A stretch of DNA of 64,000 nucleotides. It comes from Crocinitomicaceae bacterium. Lineage in GTDB: Bacteria > Bacteroidota > Bacteroidia > Flavobacteriales_D > Crocinitomicaceae. Each line of letters opens with the position of its first letter. Position 1 is the first letter of the stretch. Below are positions 33,192 through 41,844 of the stretch, in pieces. The position numbers and the translations under genes were made by a program. Where the stretch lies: assembly GCA_022447585.1 (NCBI GenBank), contig JAKVAR010000014.1:186001-250000 (forward strand), read 5' to 3'. The notes under the pieces were generated by a model. That model worked only from the letters and a program-made list of their open reading frames with translations. It did no database searches and was not told the DNA's origin.

Positions 33192-34525
33192 GTCAAACAA
33201 TCTTATTAAAGGGAGGACAAATTGTTAATGAAGGGAGACAATTTGCGCAAGACATTCTAATAAAGAATGATCGAATTGAAAAAATCGCTCAGAATATCTC
33301 ACCGGAAAATAATTGGGAAGTAGTTAATGTTGAAGGGAAGCTAATCTTACCTGGCTGCATTGATGATCAAGTTCACTTTAGAGAGCCAGGATTAACGCAC
33401 AAGGGAAATATTCAAACAGAATCAAGAGCTGCAGTAGCTGGGGGTATTACCTCTTATATGGAGCAGCCAAATACAAAGCCAGCTGCAACGACCATTGAAG
33501 AGTTAGAAAAGAAATATCAAAGAGCTAGCGAAGTTTCTATTGCGAACTATAGTTTTAATATGGGGGCAACCAATGACAACTTAGAAGAGTTGAAAAAAGT
33601 GAGCAAAAGAAATGTAGCAGGATTGAAAATATTTATGGGGTCATCAACTGGCAATATGTTGGTTGATGCTGAAAAAACACTTGATGGAATCTTTCAATTG
33701 GATCATCAGTTAATCACACATTGTGAAGACGAAGGAACGATTCGTGCCAATCTAGAAAAGGCAAAAGAACAATACGGAGAAGATATTCCAATGAATATGC
33801 ACTCTAAGATTAGAAGTGAAGAAGCTTGTTATTTAAGCTCTTCATCTGCAGCTGAACTTGCAAAGAAACACGGTAGTAGACTGCATATCTTCCACATTAG
33901 TACCGCAAAGGAAACTACATTGTTTAGAAATGATATTCCTCTAGCTGACAAGAAAATTACATCTGAGGTATGCATACATCACTTGTGGTTTGATGATAGC
34001 CAATACGATACCAAGGGAAGTTTAATTAAATGGAATCCAGCGGTGAAAACTGCATCAGATCGTGATGGCTTATGGGATGCGTTATTAGACGATAGGTTAG
34101 ATGTTGTAGCTACAGATCATGCACCTCATACTTTAGAGGAAAAACAAAATAAATACCTAACAGCGCCTTCAGGAGGTCCATTGGTGCAACATGCTTTATT
34201 GGCCATGTTACAGAAGGTTGATGAAGGAAAAATTACAATAGAGCGTGTTGTTGATAAAATGGCTCATGCTCCGGCAATTCTATTTAAAATTGAAGATAGA
34301 GGATACATTAGAGAAGGGTATTATGCTGATTTGGTAATTGTTGAACCAAAGAAAAAATACGAAGTAACAAAAGCCAATATTCTTTACAAGTGTGGATGGT
34401 CTCCTTTTGAAGGTGTTGGTTTTTCTAACTCAATAAACTCTACATACGTTAATGGGAAACTTGTGTATGATAATGGACAGGTAGTCGAAGGTACTAAGGG
34501 GATGAGATTATTGTTTAATAGATAA
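33188..34525 (+). CDS. pyrC: Dihydroorotase
   Basis: The 445-residue amidohydrolase shows PGCIDDQVHFREPGLTHKG near residues 56-73, AGLKIFMGSSTGNML near 145 with the Lys that is usually carbamylated, THCEDEG near 180, IFHISTAKE near 235, and ATDHAPHT near 315. These are class I dihydroorotase features. The usual first His of the H-x-H metal motif is Gln61 here, while His63 is kept; the same change is present in P. gingivalis dihydroorotase, so it is a lineage feature. It closes carbamoyl-aspartate to dihydroorotate in pyrimidine synthesis. Its stop shares one base with the DUF4296 start. Confidence 0.92.
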   Translation: MSQTILLKGGQIVNEGRQFAQDILIKNDRIEKIAQNISPENNWEVVNVEGKLILPGCIDDQVHFREPGLTHKGNIQTESRAAVAGGITSYMEQPNTKPAATTIEELEKKYQRASEVSIANYSFNMGATNDNLEELKKVSKRNVAGLKIFMGSSTGNMLVDAEKTLDGIFQLDHQLITHCEDEGTIRANLEKAKEQYGEDIPMNMHSKIRSEEACYLSSSSAAELAKKHGSRLHIFHISTAKETTLFRNDIPLADKKITSEVCIHHLWFDDSQYDTKGSLIKWNPAVKTASDRDGLWDALLDDRLDVVATDHAPHTLEEKQNKYLTAPSGGPLVQHALLAMLQKVDEGKITIERVVDKMAHAPAILFKIEDRGYIREGYYADLVIVEPKKKYEVTKANILYKCGWSPFEGVGFSNSINSTYVNGKLVYDNGQVVEGTKGMRLLFNR

Positions 34526-34890
34526 TGAGATTTCTAACTGTCATATTTCTTTTGTCCTGCTTGTTTTCTTGTTCTGATGGAATCAAAAGAAAGGATGCGC
34601 CTGTTGATTTAATTGAACGTAATCAAATGGTGAATGTCATGAAGGATCTAATTAAGTTAGAGAGCTATATTCAAGGGAAGTATCCTTCTGTTGCTCAGTA
34701 TCAAAAAGTCATGGTGAATTCGGGCGATTCTCTATTAGGAACATTCGGTCTTACTAAAGATCGATTTCAGTCTTCATTGGAATACTATGGTGCACGACAA
34801 GATATGATGAAAGAAATATATGATGATATTTTAGATGATCTAAATAGGGAACTAGGCGATTTAAACGCTCAGGTTAAAGACAGTATTTGA
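34525..34890 (+). CDS. DUF4296 family lipoprotein
   Basis: The 121-residue protein has a lipobox ending at Cys16 (CLFSC), then KRKDAPVDLIERNQMVNVMKDLIKLE, the opening of DUF4296. A helical segment ending in MMKEIYDDILDDLNREL follows. These small Bacteroidota lipoproteins are of unknown function; the family often sits behind dihydroorotase, as here. The start overlaps the pyrC stop by one base. It is followed by the DUF3050 gene after 20 bp. Confidence 0.8.
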   Translation: MRFLTVIFLLSCLFSCSDGIKRKDAPVDLIERNQMVNVMKDLIKLESYIQGKYPSVAQYQKVMVNSGDSLLGTFGLTKDRFQSSLEYYGARQDMMKEIYDDILDDLNRELGDLNAQVKDSI

Positions 34891-34910
34891 AAGTATTAAA
34901 TTTTTGCTGA

Positions 34911-35708
34911 ATGAATTATTTGAATAAAATTGAATCAGAAATTGCGGAACTAAGAGATCAGTTAAGAAGACATGAATTATATAATAACTTGGGAAGCATT
35001 GATGATGTTCGAGTCTTCATGGAAAATCATGTTTATGCAGTTTGGGACTTCATGTCTTTATTGAAGTTTTTACAAAATGATTTAACATGTACTTCAATTC
35101 CTTGGAGCGCTCCTAAAAATCCCACTTTAGCTAGATTCATAAATGAAATTGTTCATGGTGAAGAGAGCGATGTGAATGAGTTAGGCGAGCCAAAGAGTCA
35201 TTTTGAAATGTATCTGAATGCTATGAGCCAAGTAGGAGCCAACACATCAAGTATTGATGATTTTATATTTCGGCTAAGTGAAGGTGAAACTGTTGAGAAA
35301 GCATTAAAGATTCAAAAATTAGATCGAAGAGTAGTTGCATTTGTAGATTATTCATTTTCTCTTATTGCTTCAAATAAGGCACATCTTGTGGCATCTGCTT
35401 TTACTTTTGGTAGGGAAGATGTCATTCCAGATATGTTCTTAGAAATTTTAAAAAGTGCTGATTCAGATAATTCTCGTTTCAATAAGTTAAAGTATTATTT
35501 AGAACGGCATATTGAGTTAGATGGAGATGAACATGGTCCGCTTTCGCTGAAAATGATTTCTGAGTTATGTCAGGATAGTGAACAGAAATGGCAAGAGGTA
35601 TTAGATGTGGCCAAAGAGTCTCTGGTAAAGCGAATTGAACTTTGGGATGCAATTAACGAATTACTAAATCTACATCCCCCTATAGAAAATGAAGTTGTGA
35701 CAGTTTAG
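34911..35708 (+). CDS. DUF3050 (heme-oxygenase-like fold) protein
   Basis: The 265-residue soluble protein shows the DUF3050 pattern: [38 protein letters not shown] near residues 18-55, then [13 protein letters not shown] near 80, [16 protein letters not shown] near 162, and [21 protein letters not shown] near 200-220. The spaced His and Glu residues (HVYAVWDF, E in [18 protein letters not shown]) resemble metal ligands of diiron heme-oxygenase-like enzymes, but no reaction is established. It appears to be the last gene of the pyrC operon, with ruvC convergent. Confidence 0.82.
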   Translation: MNYLNKIESEIAELRDQLRRHELYNNLGSIDDVRVFMENHVYAVWDFMSLLKFLQNDLTCTSIPWSAPKNPTLARFINEIVHGEESDVNELGEPKSHFEMYLNAMSQVGANTSSIDDFIFRLSEGETVEKALKIQKLDRRVVAFVDYSFSLIASNKAHLVASAFTFGREDVIPDMFLEILKSADSDNSRFNKLKYYLERHIELDGDEHGPLSLKMISELCQDSEQKWQEVLDVAKESLVKRIELWDAINELLNLHPPIENEVVTV

Positions 35709-35790
35709 TTAAGATAATAGAATCGTTTTTTTTTGGCGCTATTCTTATTGAAAATAATTTAAATATTAAAGGTCATTATTTCCACTTGAA

Positions 35791-36351
35791 TTACTTACTG
35801 ATATTTCTTCCAGGATTGTTCTTGATAAATGCCCCCCAACTGGAATTGTTTGATTTATTATGTTCACCTTTACCTTTAGAGAAGTGATGACAAACAGCAA
35901 CGGCTAATCCATCAGTTGCATCCAAATATTTTGGCATTTCTTTAAACTTCAACATGTTTTGAAGCATAGTGGCAACTTGTTCTTTTGAGGCCGCACCAGA
36001 ACCTGTTATGGCTTGTTTAATTCTACGTGGAGTGTATTCTTCGAATGGAATATTGTTGGCAAGAGCGGCTGCTATTGAAACTCCTTGAGCCCTTCCTAAT
36101 TTTAACATCGACTGAACATTCTTTCCAAAGAACGGTGCTTCAATCGCCATTTCATCAGGTTTGTACTCTTTCATTAAGCCATCTAAGCGATCGTAAATAC
36201 GCTTCAATTTATCAGGGTGAGTAGGGAGTTTTGAAAGTTGAATTATACCGAAATTCAGTAGCTTCATTTGATTGTTTTTCAAATGGATAATGCCGTACCC
36301 CATCACAGTTGTACCTGGGTCAATTCCGAGAATTATTTTATCTTCAACCAT
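35791..36351 (-). CDS. ruvC: Holliday junction resolvase RuvC
   Basis: The 186-residue protein has the four catalytic acidic residues of RuvC: Asp11 (LGIDPGTT), Glu71 (AIEAPFFG) and the Asp144/Asp147 pair (KYLDATDGLAVAVCHH). The retrovirus-integrase-like fold is otherwise typical (ANNIPFEEYTPRRIKQAITGSG near 98-119). RuvC cuts Holliday junctions with RuvAB. It is slightly long at its C-terminus, with a polar tail. It diverges from the flippase-like gene and converges with the DUF3050 gene. Confidence 0.95.
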   Translation of the reverse strand: MVEDKIILGIDPGTTVMGYGIIHLKNNQMKLLNFGIIQLSKLPTHPDKLKRIYDRLDGLMKEYKPDEMAIEAPFFGKNVQSMLKLGRAQGVSIAAALANNIPFEEYTPRRIKQAITGSGAASKEQVATMLQNMLKFKEMPKYLDATDGLAVAVCHHFSKGKGEHNKSNNSSWGAFIKNNPGRNISK

Positions 36352-36365
36352 TAAAACAAATTCGT

Positions 36366-37295
36366 TTGCTTAAAACTAAACAAAATAGAAGGAACATATT
36401 CAATTTGGCTAAGCTGATTCTTTTTATTGGGGTGCTCTTTTTAGTTTATTGGCAAGTCTCAAAATTCGATAAAGACTCTTGGGACAGTTTCAAAATTACG
36501 AATCCATTATCTTTTATCGTTGCAATTATATTTGTGTTTCCTAATATTTGGTTGGCTTACTATAAATGGAAAACGACATTGAAACTTGTAGCTCCGTCTG
36601 AAAAAGGGAAGGTCATAAGACAATCATTCTTTGCGGGTGTGGTAACGGGTATGTTGACTCCAAATATGGTAGGGAATTTTATTGGCCGGTTTTATTATTT
36701 TCAAAGAGCTCAAAGAATACCTATCATTCTGTTTACCTTACTTTCAAATTACGCTCAATTTTTAGCGAGCTTATCCTTTGGGTGGTTTGCAATAATTATT
36801 GTGGGTAAAATTTATTCCATTGAACCCTCAAAGAGTTTGTTGGTCTTTCTTGGTGCAGGAGTTGTTTTTGCTTACTTAATATACTTTTTTATCGATAATT
36901 TTTTAAATCGATTTAAGAGAAAGGCTTATTTTATTGATTTCAGAGATCAATTAAGAAAAAATAGAACTTTTCGAAGCGCAATTTTGATATTGAGTTTATT
37001 GCGTTTTCTTGTGTTTACAATTCAATTTTCGTTTATTTTGAACTCGTTTGGAGAAGATTTATCTGTTCAGAATGTATTGGCAATTTGGCAGGTATATCTA
37101 TTGACGATGTTAATTCCGTCTATGTTTTTCGGGAAGATAGGAGTTCGCGAATCTGTAGCGTTGTTTGTGTTAACCGGAGTTGGAATGAATGAATTTGCCG
37201 TTTTATTCGCTTCATTGATTATTTGGTTTGTGAATTCACTCTGTCCAGCAATCTTTGGGTTGGTTATCTGTAAAAATGACGTGAAAAATGCTTAG
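36366..37295 (+). CDS. Flippase-like membrane protein (lysylphosphatidylglycerol synthase TM family)
   Basis: The protein of about 309 residues is mostly hydrophobic with about seven to eight helices (LAKLILFIGVLFLVYW, SFIVAIIFVFPNIWLAYY, SFFAGVVTGMLTPN, LLVFLGAGVVFAYLIYFF and more). It carries the AGVVTGMLTPNMVGNFIGRF segment typical of the LPG_synthase_TM/YbhN group, linked to lipid flipping and envelope polymers. The start is uncertain: no ATG lies in frame near the N-terminus. TTG at 36366 fits homologous N-termini, and TTG 36405 is the alternative; an earlier TTG at 36309 would overlap ruvC. It overlaps the next glycosyltransferase gene by 8 bp. Confidence 0.75.
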   Translation: MLKTKQNRRNIFNLAKLILFIGVLFLVYWQVSKFDKDSWDSFKITNPLSFIVAIIFVFPNIWLAYYKWKTTLKLVAPSEKGKVIRQSFFAGVVTGMLTPNMVGNFIGRFYYFQRAQRIPIILFTLLSNYAQFLASLSFGWFAIIIVGKIYSIEPSKSLLVFLGAGVVFAYLIYFFIDNFLNRFKRKAYFIDFRDQLRKNRTFRSAILILSLLRFLVFTIQFSFILNSFGEDLSVQNVLAIWQVYLLTMLIPSMFFGKIGVRESVALFVLTGVGMNEFAVLFASLIIWFVNSLCPAIFGLVICKNDVKNA

Positions 37296-38403
37296 TTATA
37301 CGATAGTCTTTTTGTTGATTTATTTTTTGTTGTTGGGGGTAGGGATCTTTATTGGCTTCTTTTTGCAACAAAAAAAAGAGGAAGGTTTTCGGAAGTGTGA
37401 GCACCGCGTGAAACTGTCTGAATTAGTCGTATTGGTTCCCTTCCGGAATGAAGAACATCGAATTCACACGATTTTAAATAGTATTTCTAAGCTTAAGACA
37501 TTTCCGAAAGAATTTGTATTTATCAATGATCATTCTGAGGATGATTCGAGGCAGGTTATTGAAGGCGCCAATTTGAATTGTAATTGGCAAGTTTTAGACC
37601 TTCCTATGGGGGCTTCAGGAAAGAAAATGGCATTGCGTTATGCGATGTCTCAAACAACATCAGAATATATTTTGCAGTTGGATGCTGATGTTTCATTTCA
37701 TGAGGAATACTTTGATGAGTTGGCTAAACTTGGTTCTGCAGACATGTATTTGATGCCTGCAATCATGAAGGCTGAGAATTTTTTAGAGCATTTATTCGAA
37801 ATTGATTTAAATGTAGCAAATGCTGCCAATACTGGTGCTTCTGGATTGAGTAGGCCAATCATGGCGAGTGGGGCCAATATGTTGTTTAAAAGGGCATCTT
37901 TTGATGAGGTGGACAACTTTGAATCTCACAAGCATGCTGCCAGTGGTGACGATATGTATTTGTTGCGCGATTTTAGAGAGAATGATAAACAAGTGCGATT
38001 AATCTCGAGTTTGAATAATGCGGTTTTTACTGAAACACCAAAGTCATTGAAAGAGTTTATTGATCAAAGGTTAAGGTGGCTCGGTAAAACAGGTGATTTA
38101 AAAGATCATTTGAGTACTTCCATTGCAATGTTACAATTTATATTAACCTTGATTTTTTTAGGTGTAACTGTTTGTGCAATAATTCTTGCACATTGGGAGG
38201 TTTTAATCCTTGTGTTTGTTGTGAAGTCAATTCTGGACATGATTCTATTTTTACCCTATTTCATTAGAATTAATAGACTGGTTACATGGGGTTTTATACC
38301 TTTTTACGAATTCCTTTTTCCTTTCTATTCTATTATTCTGGTTTTATTGATGTACATGTATAAACCTAAGTGGAAGGGAAGGGATGTCTATTCCAAGTCC
38401 TGA
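37288..38403 (+). CDS. Membrane-anchored GT2 glycosyltransferase
   Basis: The 371-residue protein has an N-terminal helix (residues 5-25), then the GT-A domain: LVVLVPFRNEEHRI near 46, FVFINDHSEDDS near 74, QLDADVSFHEEYFDEL near 128 and the acceptor motif ASGDDMYLL near 215. The catalytic Q-R-L-R-W (residues 256-260) is near the C-terminal end of this domain. Two to four C-terminal helices follow. Processive or single-step GT2 enzymes of this type build cell-surface polysaccharide or glycolipid. Its start overlaps the preceding flippase-like gene, so the pair probably acts in one envelope pathway; the substrate is unknown. Confidence 0.85.
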   Translation: MLSYTIVFLLIYFLLLGVGIFIGFFLQQKKEEGFRKCEHRVKLSELVVLVPFRNEEHRIHTILNSISKLKTFPKEFVFINDHSEDDSRQVIEGANLNCNWQVLDLPMGASGKKMALRYAMSQTTSEYILQLDADVSFHEEYFDELAKLGSADMYLMPAIMKAENFLEHLFEIDLNVANAANTGASGLSRPIMASGANMLFKRASFDEVDNFESHKHAASGDDMYLLRDFRENDKQVRLISSLNNAVFTETPKSLKEFIDQRLRWLGKTGDLKDHLSTSIAMLQFILTLIFLGVTVCAIILAHWEVLILVFVVKSILDMILFLPYFIRINRLVTWGFIPFYEFLFPFYSIILVLLMYMYKPKWKGRDVYSKS

Positions 38404-38413
38404 TTGTGATTCG

Positions 38414-40045
38414 TTATAGTTCAATCTCTTTCAAACTTTCCATCTTTTTCGTTGCTAAGAAGCCTTTTATGTCTTCGAAATGTTCTTTAACGCGTTTATT
38501 TCCAAATTCAAAAACTTTAGTCACCAATCCATCTAAAAAGTCGCGATCATGTGAAACGAGTATCAAAGTCCCGTCAAAGTCTCTAAGCGCATCCTTAATG
38601 ATGTCTTTAGTTTTCATGTCTAGGTGATTTGTAGGTTCATCTAGGATTAACAAATTAACGGGTTCAAGTAGAAGTTTGATCATGGCCAGACGTGTCTTTT
38701 CACCTCCAGAAAGTACTTTGACCTTCTTTGTTGAGTTCTCACCTCCAAACATAAAAGCACCTAGTATATCACGAATCTTATTTCGAGCATCTCCTAGAGC
38801 AATGTTATCAATGGTTTCAAATATTGTTAAGGTTTCATCTAAAAGTGAAGCCTGATTCTGTGCAAAGTAGCCAACTTTAACGTTATGGCCTAATTCTAAT
38901 GATCCATCAAAACTAATATCATTCATGATGGCTTTAATCATCGTCGATTTACCTTCGCCATTTTTTCCAATAAACGCTACTTTTTCTCCGCGCTCAATCG
39001 ATAATGACGCGTCTTTGAAGACGATGTGATCATCGTATGACTTAGAAAGTTCATTGACAATCAATGGATAATTTCCTGAACGTGGAGCGGGAGGGAACTT
39101 CAATTTTAATGCTGATGTATCTACCTCATCAACTTCAATTATTTCTAATTTTTCGAGCATTTTAACTCTAGATTGAACTTGCAGAGTTTTTGAGTATGTT
39201 CCCTTGAATCGTTCTATGAATGCAGTTGTATCCGCAATGAAACGTTGTTGTTCTTGAAAGTGTTTTTGTTGTTGTTCTCTTCTTTCTTTCCTAAGTTCTA
39301 AATAATGTGAATACTTTGCTTTATAATCATATATACGTCCCATTGTAACTTCAATAGTTCGTGTTGTAATGTTGTCTACAAATGCTCTGTCGTGCGAAAT
39401 AACAACAACTGCTTTAGCTTGACTAATTAAAAAGTTTTCCAGCCATTGAATCGATTCAATATCCATATGATTGGTTGGTTCATCAAGTAAGATTAAATCT
39501 GGTTGTTTTAATAAAATCTTCGCTAATTCAATGCGCATTCTCCAACCACCACTGAATTCAGATGTTGATCTTGTGAAATCCTCACGTACAAATCCCAATC
39601 CTTGAAGTACTTTTTCAACTTCAGCATCATAATTTACTTCTTCAATAGAATAGAACTTTTCACTTAGTTCAGAAACGCGCTCGATAATGTTCATGTAGTC
39701 ATCAGACTCGTAATCAGTTCTTGTTGTCAACTCTTCATTAAGTTTCTCTATTTCTGCTTTCATCTCGAAGATCTCACCAAAGGCTTTTGCAGTTTCTTCG
39801 AAAACGGAGCAATCATCTTCAGTTAATAAATGTTGAGGAAGATATGCGATAACAGATTCTTTTGGAGAGGAAACTCCACCACGACTTGCTTTCTCAACCC
39901 CGGCAAGTATTTTCAATAGTGTGGATTTACCCGCACCATTTTTTCCCATTAAAGCGATTTTATCATTTTCGTTAATAACGAAAGATACATCACTAAATAA
40001 TGTGTTACCACTAAATTCTACTGCTAAGGAATCAACTGAAATCAT
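38414..40045 (-). CDS. ABC-F family ATPase (second copy)
   Basis: The 543-residue protein has two ABC domains and no membrane segment. Domain one has Walker A GKNGAGKST (34-42), signature FSGGWRMR near 166 and Walker B LILLDEPTNHMD. Domain two has GKNGEGKST near 355, LSGGEKTR near 435 and LILDEPTNHLD. The linker is a basic, Gln-rich coiled-coil-like segment. There is no long C-terminal coiled coil, unlike the first copy at 8877. It belongs with EttA/YbiT-type translation factors. Its own promoter lies 20 nt before the start codon. Confidence 0.94.
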   Translation of the reverse strand: MISVDSLAVEFSGNTLFSDVSFVINENDKIALMGKNGAGKSTLLKILAGVEKASRGGVSSPKESVIAYLPQHLLTEDDCSVFEETAKAFGEIFEMKAEIEKLNEELTTRTDYESDDYMNIIERVSELSEKFYSIEEVNYDAEVEKVLQGLGFVREDFTRSTSEFSGGWRMRIELAKILLKQPDLILLDEPTNHMDIESIQWLENFLISQAKAVVVISHDRAFVDNITTRTIEVTMGRIYDYKAKYSHYLELRKERREQQQKHFQEQQRFIADTTAFIERFKGTYSKTLQVQSRVKMLEKLEIIEVDEVDTSALKLKFPPAPRSGNYPLIVNELSKSYDDHIVFKDASLSIERGEKVAFIGKNGEGKSTMIKAIMNDISFDGSLELGHNVKVGYFAQNQASLLDETLTIFETIDNIALGDARNKIRDILGAFMFGGENSTKKVKVLSGGEKTRLAMIKLLLEPVNLLILDEPTNHLDMKTKDIIKDALRDFDGTLILVSHDRDFLDGLVTKVFEFGNKRVKEHFEDIKGFLATKKMESLKEIEL

Positions 40046-40064
40046 TGTAATTGTTTTGAGGGGG

Positions 40065-40098
40065 CAAAGATAGGTCAGTTATTTAAAATAGGGACAAA
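40065..40098 (-). promoter_or_regulatory. Promoter of the second ABC-F gene
   Basis: On the minus strand TATCTTTG (40065-40072) matches TAnnTTTG, and TTTG (40095-40098) lies 22 nt upstream as a possible -33 element. The -7 element is 20 nt before the start codon at 40045. Confidence 0.5.
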
Positions 40099-40126
40099 AA
40101 AAAGTCGGGCTTATGCCCGACTTTTT
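40099..40126 (-). terminator. Terminator after the DUF3127 gene
   Basis: A perfect 12-bp stem (40099-40110 with 40115-40126), GC-rich at the loop end, with a 4-nt loop is followed by Ts on the minus strand. It lies 18 bp past the DUF3127 stop. Confidence 0.85.
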
Positions 40127-40143
40127 AAATCAGTTTGGTTCAA

Positions 40144-40527
40144 TTAGAATGGTAAATCGTCATCGTCGGCGCTCTCAGTAGATGCTGTTGGTGCTGCAGG
40201 AGTCGGATTTAAGTTCATGTCAGATGGCCCACCTTGAGGCATTCCTTGACCAACTTTTTCAATTCTCCACGCATCCAATGTGTTGAAGTATTTTACCTCA
40301 CCTTGAGGAGAAGTCCATTCACGACCTCTTAAGTTGAAAGAGACTTCAACTTGATCATTTTCATTGTAACCATCAAGCATAGAACATTTATCCTGTACTG
40401 ATTGGAATAAAATATCTTGAGGATACATACTAGAAGTATCGCTTACTACGAATTCTCTTTTTGCGAATTTTTCTGAAATCTGAACAGTGTCTTTGATCAC
40501 TTTAATAGATCCTGTTAATTTGAACAT
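40144..40527 (-). CDS. DUF3127 (OB-fold-like) protein with SSB-like acidic tail
   Basis: The 127-residue protein starts MFKLTGSIKVIKDTVQIS and has the DUF3127 pattern KREFVVSDTSS, QVEVSFNLRGREW and FNTLDAWRIEKV up to residue 97. A Pro/Thr/Ala-rich linker follows and it ends in ESADDDDLPF. DUF3127 is an OB-fold-like group of unknown function. The tip DDDLPF almost copies the SSB partner-binding tail, and the real SSB here (26727-27176) ends KDDLPF. It may therefore bind single-stranded nucleic acid and recruit SSB-tail partners; this is inferred. It is followed by a strong terminator. Confidence 0.85.
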   Translation of the reverse strand: MFKLTGSIKVIKDTVQISEKFAKREFVVSDTSSMYPQDILFQSVQDKCSMLDGYNENDQVEVSFNLRGREWTSPQGEVKYFNTLDAWRIEKVGQGMPQGGPSDMNLNPTPAAPTASTESADDDDLPF

Positions 40528-40565
40528 AATCGTTTGTTAGTTTATTGTTGTTGTTTTCTTTTTAT

Positions 40566-41462
40566 TTATCCGTTGTTGAATGCGAGTAATGTCATCCAAG
40601 CGTCTTCAAGCTCGTTTTTTGCTAAATGTTCTTTGGCTTTTGAATGAAGTTCTTTTTCTAATTGCACTGCATCGTCTTCCAAATTTACGAATAAGTCGCT
40701 TAATTCCAGTAGCTTAAATTCGTTAACGTCTGTTTCATTCGGAAGCTCTTCAATTCCCGCAAGTTGTCCTAGATCATTCCCTGTTAGGATTGAGCTGTTT
40801 TTAATATCCTCTGGCAATTGATCAAATCCGACTCCAATAGAGGTGATTGGTTTCGTGATTTCAAACATTGATTTTTCATCAGCACGACAGTACCAATTAC
40901 CACCCATTCTTGAAACCAAGTCAATTTTATGTTGATCAATCATGTTGTCATCGTTTAGTACAGCTTCATCAATATGAATGCGTTGAACTTCACAAATAAC
41001 AAGGTTTCCTGCGCCTCCTTGATCACCTAACTCCTTTACCTCAGTCACTTTACATTCAAATTGAACTGGAGATTCAGCAACGCGTTTTGGTTTTACCGTT
41101 TCGGATTCAATTGAGGTAAATCCAGCTTTTTCAAATTCACTTACTCCAGGAGCAAAAGGTGAACTCGCCAAACTCATTTGATGAACTATCTCGTAATTCA
41201 CAACATTAATGACAACCTCTGCGTGAACCTTCACATTATTATACGTGTCCTTTGTTGTATTCGTTCGTCCACTGCGCGCAGGAGAAAAAATTAGTATTGG
41301 AGGATTAGCACTAAATACATTGAAAAAACTGAAAGGAGCTAAGTTATCATTGCCATCTGCATCAACAGTAGAAGCAAAGGCAATAGGTCTAGGACCAACA
41401 GCACCTAATAGGTAGTGATGTAATTTTGGAACGGCTATTTCTTTTGGGTCAATTGTTAACAT
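40566..41462 (-). CDS. Flavin reductase-like FMN-binding protein
   Basis: The 298-residue protein has the flavin_reduct fold: LLGAVGPRPIAFASTVDADGNDNLAPFSFFNVFSANPPILIF spans residues 17-58, then a VKVHAEVVINVVNYE segment near 76 and ECKVTEVKELG near 135. The group binds FMN non-covalently and includes flavin reductases and oxygenase partners; the electron acceptor here is unknown. A polar helical C-terminal extension of about 100 residues follows the core. The gene has a separate promoter and lies 38 bp before the DUF3127 gene on the same strand. Confidence 0.85.
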   Translation of the reverse strand: MLTIDPKEIAVPKLHHYLLGAVGPRPIAFASTVDADGNDNLAPFSFFNVFSANPPILIFSPARSGRTNTTKDTYNNVKVHAEVVINVVNYEIVHQMSLASSPFAPGVSEFEKAGFTSIESETVKPKRVAESPVQFECKVTEVKELGDQGGAGNLVICEVQRIHIDEAVLNDDNMIDQHKIDLVSRMGGNWYCRADEKSMFEITKPITSIGVGFDQLPEDIKNSSILTGNDLGQLAGIEELPNETDVNEFKLLELSDLFVNLEDDAVQLEKELHSKAKEHLAKNELEDAWMTLLAFNNG

Positions 41463-41488
41463 AATCTTTCTTCTTAAAGGAAGGAGAA

Positions 41489-41496
41489 CAAAGTTA
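41489..41496 (-). promoter_or_regulatory. Probable -7 element (TAACTTTG) of the flavin reductase gene
   Basis: The minus-strand match to TAnnTTTG lies 26 nt before the start codon. No clear -33 element is seen. Confidence 0.45.
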
Positions 41497-41619
41497 CGTC
41501 TATTATCTTAAGAGCCACTTATTCCGCTAATGTTTTATTCACAATTTTAAATAGATGTTAACTGAGCGAAAAAAATGAAAAAAAAATGAAAATAGATTTC
41601 CCGTTTTAAAATAAATGAA

Positions 41620-41627
41620 TACCTTTG
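41620..41627 (+). promoter_or_regulatory. Probable -7 element (TACCTTTG) upstream of tRNA-Leu
   Basis: The match to TAnnTTTG lies 63 bp before the 5' end of the tRNA gene. A hairpin terminator follows the tRNA, so the unit is probably tRNA only. Confidence 0.45.
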
Positions 41628-41690
41628 CCCACCATTTTGAACGTAATCGTTTAGAATATGCCTTTGACAATCGAGTCAAATTTGAGCAAT

Positions 41691-41772
41691 GCGGATGTGG
41701 TGGAATTGGTAGACACGCTAGACTTAGGATCTAGTGCCGTGAGGTGTGTGGGTTCGACTCCCTCCATCCGCA
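41691..41772 (+). tRNA. tRNA-Leu (anticodon UAG)
   Basis: The 82-nt gene folds as a class II tRNA. The acceptor stem is GCGGATG with CATCCGC plus discriminator A. The D arm contains GGTAGAC, the anticodon stem is CTAGA/TCTAG with loop CTTAGGA (anticodon TAG), there is a long variable arm, and the T loop is TTCGACT. It reads CUN Leu codons, chiefly CUA. A CCA end is not encoded (ACA follows), so it is added by the CCA-adding enzyme. Confidence 0.95.
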
Positions 41773-41785
41773 CAATTTTAAGAAG

Positions 41786-41818
41786 AATGGTATAAGTTAG
41801 TCTTATACCATTTTTTGT
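41786..41818 (+). terminator. Terminator after tRNA-Leu
   Basis: A perfect 11-bp stem (41786-41796 with 41802-41812) with a 5-nt loop is followed by six or more Ts. It separates the tRNA from tig. Confidence 0.85.
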
Positions 41819-41844
41819 TTGTACTAAGTTGTAAATAAAAGAAG

